The notes under the pieces: model-generated | What the model saw: the letters and a program-made list of their open reading frames with translations, nothing else | What the model was told of the DNA's origin: nothing | The model's database searches: none | Shown: piece by piece, positions 59,566 through 64,000 of the stretch | How the letters are laid out: the number at the start of each line of letters is the position of its first letter | Numbering within the stretch: position 1 is the stretch's first letter | NCBI GenBank assembly: GCA_963708805.1 | Contig: CAVPUA010000003.1 | Location: forward strand, 1,736,001-1,800,000 | Length of the DNA stretch: 64,000 bases | Reading direction: 5' to 3' | From: CAVPUA01 sp963708805 | Lineage (GTDB): Bacteria; Actinomycetota; Actinomycetes; Mycobacteriales; Jatrophihabitantaceae | Translations under genes and position numbers: made by a program

Positions 59566-60221
59566 TTACACCGCAGAGGCGCGGACGCTGGCGGCGATCC
59601 CGGCGAGGTGGTTGAGCCGGATGAGCTCGGCCGGCAGCCAGCGCAGGGCCGGACGGCCGAGCAGCAACGCGCCGTCGCCGAGCGGGGCGACGGCGAGTTC
59701 GGTGCCGACCGCGTCCCAATCGCGCGGCGCCCAGCCCTCGGACGAGTCCAGCACCCGCGCCGGAGCGGCCGGCCACCACGGAGCGGCCAGGGAAGCCAGT
59801 TCCGGGCGCGGCGGCGCTGCCGCCGAGCACCTCGGCCACTCCGTCGACGCGGCGCGGTCAGCACGATCGCCCAGCCGGCCCGGAAGATGCGAGCCACGCC
59901 GTCGGCCAGCAACTGCCCGTTCGGGTCGGGCTTGGTGGCCAGGGCATCGAGCAGTTCGAGCTCGCGGTGCGGGTCGATCTGGCCGGCGTAGGGACGGATC
60001 GATTCGACCTGTACGCCTTCGACGGTCGACGCTGCCGTGATCAAGGTGTCGGCGAGCTTGTCCGAGGGCAGTTCGACGACCAGATCGTCGACGGCGAAGC
60101 CGGGGGAGCGCTCGATGATGTCGACGCTCATGATGTCGGCGCCGGCGTGGCCGAGCGCTGTCGCCACCGCTCCCAGGGCGCCCGGTCGGTCGGGCAGAAC
60201 GAGCCGCAGGAGGTAGCTCAC
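59566..60221 (-). CDS. ACT-domain protein (Rv3013-like), two frame breaks
   Basis: N-terminal ACT domain LRLVLPDRPGALGAVATALG, GADIMSVDIIERSP and DDLVVELPSDKLADTL, followed by GQLLADGVARIFRAGWAIVLT and a second, less-typical half. +1 breaks near 59862 and 59825 are spanned to give 217 residues, close to mycobacterial Rv3013 (218 residues), which sits at the same place between ligA and gatC. ACT domains bind amino acids; the regulated enzyme is unknown. The gene is opposite to its neighbours. Confidence 0.82.
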
Positions 60222-60297
60222 GCGCCTAGCCTGCCGGAGCGGTGTGTCCGCCAGGTAACGGCAAGTGCGTTGTCGCACATCACTAGACTCAGTGGTT

Positions 60298-60629
60298 GTG
60301 CCTGACACCACTTCGAGTCCCCGAATCCCGCGGCCGGATCAGCCGCGACGATGTCGCCCATCTCGCCCGGCTTGGCCCGGCTGGCGGTGACCGACGACGA
60401 ACTGGACATATTCGCCGAGCAGCTCGACGTGATCCTCGGCTCGGTGGCCCGGGTGAGTGAGGTCGCCGCAGCCGACATCCCGCCCACGACGCACGCGGTG
60501 CCGCTCACGAACGTCTTCCGACCCGACGTCGTGACGCCCTGCCTCGACCGGGACGCGGTGCTGGCCGGAGCGCCGTCGGTCGAGGACTTCAAGTTCCGTG
60601 TTCCGCGCATCCTGACGGAGGAGGCGTGA
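60298..60629 (+). CDS. gatC: Asp/Glu-tRNA amidotransferase subunit GatC, two frame breaks
   Basis: Belt subunit of GatCAB, which amidates Glu-tRNA(Gln) and Asp-tRNA(Asn). Spanning +1 breaks near 60343 and 60371 gives ISRDDVAHLARLARLAVTDDE, the typical GatC start, then IFAEQLDVILGSVARV and TNVFRPDVVTPCL and FKFRVPRIL. About 109 residues, slightly longer than usual because of the N-terminal extension. The TGA is immediately followed by the gatA GTG. Confidence 0.9.
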
Positions 60630-62115
60630 GTGATCAAGCTCAGCGCCGCCGAGATCGCGGGCAAGATCGCAGCGGGTGAGGTGTCGGCGGTCGAGGTCGC
60701 CCAGGCCCACCTCGACCGGATCGCGCAGGTGGACTCGTCCGTGCGGGCGTTCCTGCACGTCGACGCCGAAGGGGCGCTGGCGGCGGCGAAGGCGGTCGAC
60801 GACAAGCGCGCGGCGGGTGAGGCGCTGTCGCCGCTGGCCGGGGTCCCGCTGGCGATGAAGGACGTCGTGGTCACCGAGGGGCTGCCCACGACGGCCGGCT
60901 CGAAGATCCTCGAGGGCTGGCGGCCGCCCTACGACGCCACGATCACCACCCGCATCAAGGACGCCGGGCATCGTCATGCTCGGCAAGACGAACATGGACG
61001 AGTTCGCGATGGGCTCGCTCCACCGAGAACTCGGCGTACCACCCGACGCACAACCCGTGGGACCTCACCCGCATCCCGGGCGGCTCGTCGGGCGGGTCAG
61101 TCGCCGCCGTCGCCGCCTTCGAGGCGCCGCTGGCGATCGGCACCGACACGGGTGGCTCGATCCGCCAGCCGGCCGCGGTGACCGGCATCGTCGGCCACAA
61201 GCCGACCTACGGGTCGGTGTCGCGTTACGGGCTGATCGCGTTCTCGTCCTCGCTCGACCAGGCCGGCCCGTTCGGGCGGACCGTGCTCGACACGGCGCTG
61301 CTGCACGAGGTGATCGCCGGGCACGACCCGTGCGACTCGACCTCGATCCCGCGCCCGGTCGCCCCGGTCGTCGCGGCGGCCCGCGAGGGTGCGCGCGGCG
61401 ATCTCACCGGCATCCGCGTCGGCGTCGTGCGCGAACTCGGCGGCGAGGGCTATCAGCAGGGCGTGCTCGCCTCCTACGACGCAGGCGATCGCAGACGCTG
61501 CGCGAGCTCGGCGCCGAGGTCGTCGAGGTCAGCTGCCCGCACTTCCAGTACGCGCTGGCCGCGTACTACCTGATCGCGCCGAGCGAGTGCTCGTCCAACC
61601 TGGCCCGGTTCGACGCGGTGCGCTACGGGCTTGCGGGTCGGCGACGACGGCGAGCAACTCGCTCGAGGACGTCATGTCGCTGACCCGCGAGGCCGGGCTT
61701 CGGCCCCGAGGTGAAGCGCCGCATCATGATCGGCACGTACGCGCTGTCGTCGGGCTATTACGACGCCTACTACGGCCAGGCCCAGAAGGTACGAACGCTG
61801 ATCGCGCGCGACTTCGAGGCCGCCTTCGAGACGGCCGACGTCCTGGTCTCGCCCACCTCGCCGTTCGTCGCCTTCGGCATCGGTGAGCGGGTGGCCGACC
61901 CGATGGCGATGTACATCAACGACCTCTGCACGTTGCCCGCCTCGCTGGCCGGCACCCCGGCGATCTCGGTGCCCAGCGGGCTGTCCGAGGGGCTGCCGGT
62001 CGGCCTGCAGATCATGGCGCCCGCGCTGGCCGACGAGCGGTGCTACCGCGTCGGCGCGGCCTTCGAGTCAGCCGTCGAGCCGGTGCTCGCCTCGATCCCG
62101 GAGCTGAGTTCATGA
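60630..62115 (+). CDS. gatA: Asp/Glu-tRNA amidotransferase subunit GatA, seven frame breaks
   Basis: Amidase subunit that releases ammonia from glutamine. Catalytic triad: Lys77 in PLAMKDVVV, Ser in GGSSGGSVAAV and the nucleophile Ser in GTDTGGSIRQPAAV. Seven +1 shifts lie near 60967, 61018, 61480, 61492, 61628, 61653 and 61700; spanning all of them gives 492 residues, the normal length. The reading frame cycles through all three phases while motifs remain intact, which is not how a pseudogene usually looks. The stop overlaps gatB (ATGA). Confidence 0.93.
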
Positions 62116-63599
62116 CGTCGACCTACGACGAGATCGTCGCCAAGTACGAGACCGTGTTCGGGCTCGAGACCCACGTCGAGCTCGGCACCGCATCGAAGAT
62201 GTTCTGCGGTTGCTCGACCGCGTTCGGCGCCGAGCCGAACACGCACACCTGCCCGGTCTGCCTCGGCCTGCCCGGCGCGCTGCCGGTGGTCAACGAGGCG
62301 GCCATCGAGTCGACGATCAAGATCGGCCTGGCGCTGAACTGCTCGATCGCGTCGTGGTGCCGCTTCGCCCGCAAGAACTACTTCTATCCGGACATGCCGA
62401 AGAACTTCCAGATCTCGCAGTACGACGAGCCGTTGTGCTTCGAGGGTTACCTTGACGTTCAAGTCAACGGCGAGACGGTGCGAGTCGGCATCGAGCGCGT
62501 GCACATGGAAGAGGACACCGGCAAGAACACCCACGTCGGCACCTCCGGACGAATCCATGGTGCGGAGTATTCGCTGGTCGACTTCAACCGGGCCGGCATC
62601 CCGCTGATCGAGATCGTGACGAAACCGGTGCCCGGGACGGGGGCGCTGGCCCCCGAGGTGGCGAAGGCCTACGTCACCGAGCTGCGCGACATCCTGCGCA
62701 CCCTCGGTGTCAGCGATGTGCGCATGGAGCAGGGCTCGCTGCGCTGCGACGTCAACACCTCGCTCAATCTCCCGGGCGCCGAGTGGGGCACGCGCACCGA
62801 GACCAAGAACGTCAACTCGCTGCGCAGCGTCGAGCGGGCGGTGCGCTCGGAGATCATTCGCCAGGCCGGTCTGCTGGACGCGGGGGAGCGGATCAAGCAG
62901 GAGACCCGGCACTTCTCCGAGACGACCGGCGACACCCGTCCGGGCCGCAGCAAGGAAGAGGCAACCGACTACCGCTACTTCCCCGAGCCCGACCTCGTCC
63001 CGGTCGCACCGGACGCCGAATGGATCGAGTCGTTGCGGGCGGCGCTGCCCGAGCTGCCCGCCGCCCGGCGTTCGCGCACGATCGCCGCGCTGGGCGTGGG
63101 AGCCGACGACCTGCAACAGATGAGCAACGCCGGCGTGGTCGATCTCGTGGCCGCCACGGTCGATGCCGGCGCCCCGGTCGGCGAGGCCCGCAACTGGTGG
63201 ACGGGCTACCTCGCCCAGAAGGCGAACGAACGCGAGGTCGAGGCTTCGGAGCTGGGCATCGAGCCCGCCCACGTCGCCCGGCTGATCGCCCTGGTCGCTG
63301 ACGGCAGCCTGTCGACTGCGCTGGCCCGGCAGGCCGTCGACGGTGTCCTCGAGACCGGCCGCGACGTCGACACCGTCGTGGCCGAGCGGGGGCTCGTGCG
63401 GGTTTCGGACGCCGGCGCGCTCGAAGCCGCGGCCGACGACGCGATCGCCGCGAACCCGGATGTCGCGCAGAAGGTTCGCGACGGCAAGTTGCCGGCCGTC
63501 GGTGCGCTGGTCGGCGCCGTGATGAAGGCGACCCGTGGCCAGGCTGACGCGGCCGCCGTCCGCACGATCTTGCTGCGTAAGTTGGGGGTCGAGGAGTAA
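62112..63599 (+). CDS. gatB: Asp/Glu-tRNA amidotransferase subunit GatB
   Basis: Transamidase/kinase subunit of GatCAB, 495 residues and fully open, in contrast to gatA. The zinc-binding cysteines are in MFCGCST and CPVCLG. Conserved blocks include GLETHVEL, RKNYFYPDMPKNFQISQY, GIERVHMEEDTGKN and LRCDVNTSLN. A C-terminal YqeY-like tail (about residues 345-495) contacts tRNA. The ATG overlaps the gatA TGA. Confidence 0.97.
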   Translation: MTSTYDEIVAKYETVFGLETHVELGTASKMFCGCSTAFGAEPNTHTCPVCLGLPGALPVVNEAAIESTIKIGLALNCSIASWCRFARKNYFYPDMPKNFQISQYDEPLCFEGYLDVQVNGETVRVGIERVHMEEDTGKNTHVGTSGRIHGAEYSLVDFNRAGIPLIEIVTKPVPGTGALAPEVAKAYVTELRDILRTLGVSDVRMEQGSLRCDVNTSLNLPGAEWGTRTETKNVNSLRSVERAVRSEIIRQAGLLDAGERIKQETRHFSETTGDTRPGRSKEEATDYRYFPEPDLVPVAPDAEWIESLRAALPELPAARRSRTIAALGVGADDLQQMSNAGVVDLVAATVDAGAPVGEARNWWTGYLAQKANEREVEASELGIEPAHVARLIALVADGSLSTALARQAVDGVLETGRDVDTVVAERGLVRVSDAGALEAAADDAIAANPDVAQKVRDGKLPAVGALVGAVMKATRGQADAAAVRTILLRKLGVEE

Positions 63600-63623
63600 G
63601 TCCGCCCCGATCGAGGAGTCCCA

Positions 63624-64000
63624 GTGCCAGCAGTCGTCCGCTCCATCTTGTTCGGCGCGGCGACGGGCAGCCGAAGCCAGTTGCCTACGGCGCTCCTGGT
63701 CGCGACGATCGCGCGAGGCAAGCGCCCGACCGGTTCGTCGTTCGGCGCTCGTGCCGGGCGGTCGTTGAGCGGTCGCTGGGCGGTCGCTGGGTTCGCCCTC
63801 GGGGCGACGGGCGAGCTGGTCGGCGACAAACTGCCGAAAACGCCGTCGCGGACGCTGCCACCCGGTGTGATCTCGCGGGTGGTGATGGCCGTGGTCGGCG
63901 GAGCCGTGCTCGGTGAGCGCACCCGATCGTCGCAGTTGATCAACTCCGTGGCCGCGGCGGGCGGTGCCTTGGCGACGACGTACGGGGGTGCCCGCTACCG
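63624..64000 (+). CDS. DUF4126-like membrane protein, 3' end outside window
   Basis: The GTG at 63624 has a GAGGAG-type site. Alternating small residues and helices (SILFGAATGSRSQLPTALLV, FALGATGELVGDKLPKTPSR, GVISRVVMAVVGGAVLGERT) match the DUF4126 family of small membrane proteins of unknown function. 125 codons are visible and the frame is still open at the window edge. Same strand as gatB, 24 bases downstream, possibly cotranscribed. Confidence 0.75.
   Translation, partial: MPAVVRSILFGAATGSRSQLPTALLVATIARGKRPTGSSFGARAGRSLSGRWAVAGFALGATGELVGDKLPKTPSRTLPPGVISRVVMAVVGGAVLGERTRSSQLINSVAAAGGALATTYGGARY

Noticed and set aside
40300..61700. Apparent tendency of extra bases to fall exactly at codon boundaries
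   Set aside because: Any +1 shift can be read as one skipped base after any upstream codon, so the pattern is built in and carries no information.

Overview
The window comes from a high-GC Gram-positive bacterium of the class Actinomycetes. The evidence is GC-rich third codon positions, frequent GTG starts, a complete GlgE-pathway operon, a Zur/ZnuABC zinc locus, an NAD+-dependent DNA ligase, a GatCAB amidotransferase, and a gene order at the right end that matches the mycobacterial fixAB-iscS-mnmA-ligA-gatCAB neighbourhood. It is not clearly a mycobacterium, and the genus cannot be fixed from this sequence.

Layout. (1) 1-8.3 kb is an acyl-CoA module: 3-hydroxybutyryl-CoA dehydrogenase (cut by the window edge), a beta-hydroxyacid dehydrogenase, crotonyl-CoA carboxylase/reductase, methylmalonyl-CoA epimerase, thiolase and MeaB. 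Together they suit an ethylmalonyl/methylmalonyl-CoA route. A DivIVA-like coiled-coil gene coupled to an AI-2E permease lies inside it. (2) 8.3-12.7 kb holds an SCP2-alpha/beta hydrolase fusion, a small ORF and zur-znuACB with two Zur-type boxes. (3) 12.7-18.5 kb holds a DUF2127 membrane protein, a glutaryl-CoA-dehydrogenase-like enzyme facing a MarR regulator, an aldo/keto reductase, a thioredoxin-TPR protein and a pirin. (4) 18.6-31.9 kb is alpha-glucan metabolism: glgE-treS-mak-glgB on the minus strand, glgP divergent, and glgX further on. (5) 32-38.7 kb holds an HtrA-like protease, an orphan ABC ATPase and a tightly coupled run of enoyl-CoA hydratase, methyltransferase, HAD phosphatase, acyltransferase, GNAT and PNPOx-fold genes. 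(6) 38.7-47.5 kb holds a DUF222-HNH gene split by a stop codon, a Cds1-like enzyme, an Rv3032-like glycosyltransferase, an Rv3030-like methyltransferase, an SDR, an MFS pump, a lipoprotein and a PAQR protein. (7) 47.5-64 kb holds an SMP-30 protein, a DJ-1 protein, etfBA, an MFS pump, iscS, mnmA, a MetE-like protein, a transglutaminase, small proteins, ligA, an ACT protein, gatCAB and a DUF4126 protein.

The dominant oddity is about 85 single-base reading-frame breaks in 24 genes, nearly all +1. Those genes include ligA, gatC, gatA, mnmA, iscS and the whole glgE operon. The breaks are clustered: blocks such as 9.8-17.5 kb and 26-40 kb have none. Because housekeeping genes keep every motif in alternating frames, I read the breaks as consensus errors and annotate the genes as functional CDS spanning all fragments. 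Two in-frame stop codons (in mnmA and the DUF222-HNH gene) are a different kind of lesion.

Functionally, the acyl-CoA module, etfBA and the SCP2 hydrolase may share a TAC-n5-GAGTA operator. The GlgE operon plus the Rv3030/Rv3032-like pair point to capsular or methylated alpha-glucan synthesis. No tRNA, rRNA, CRISPR array, insertion sequence or prophage was recognised.
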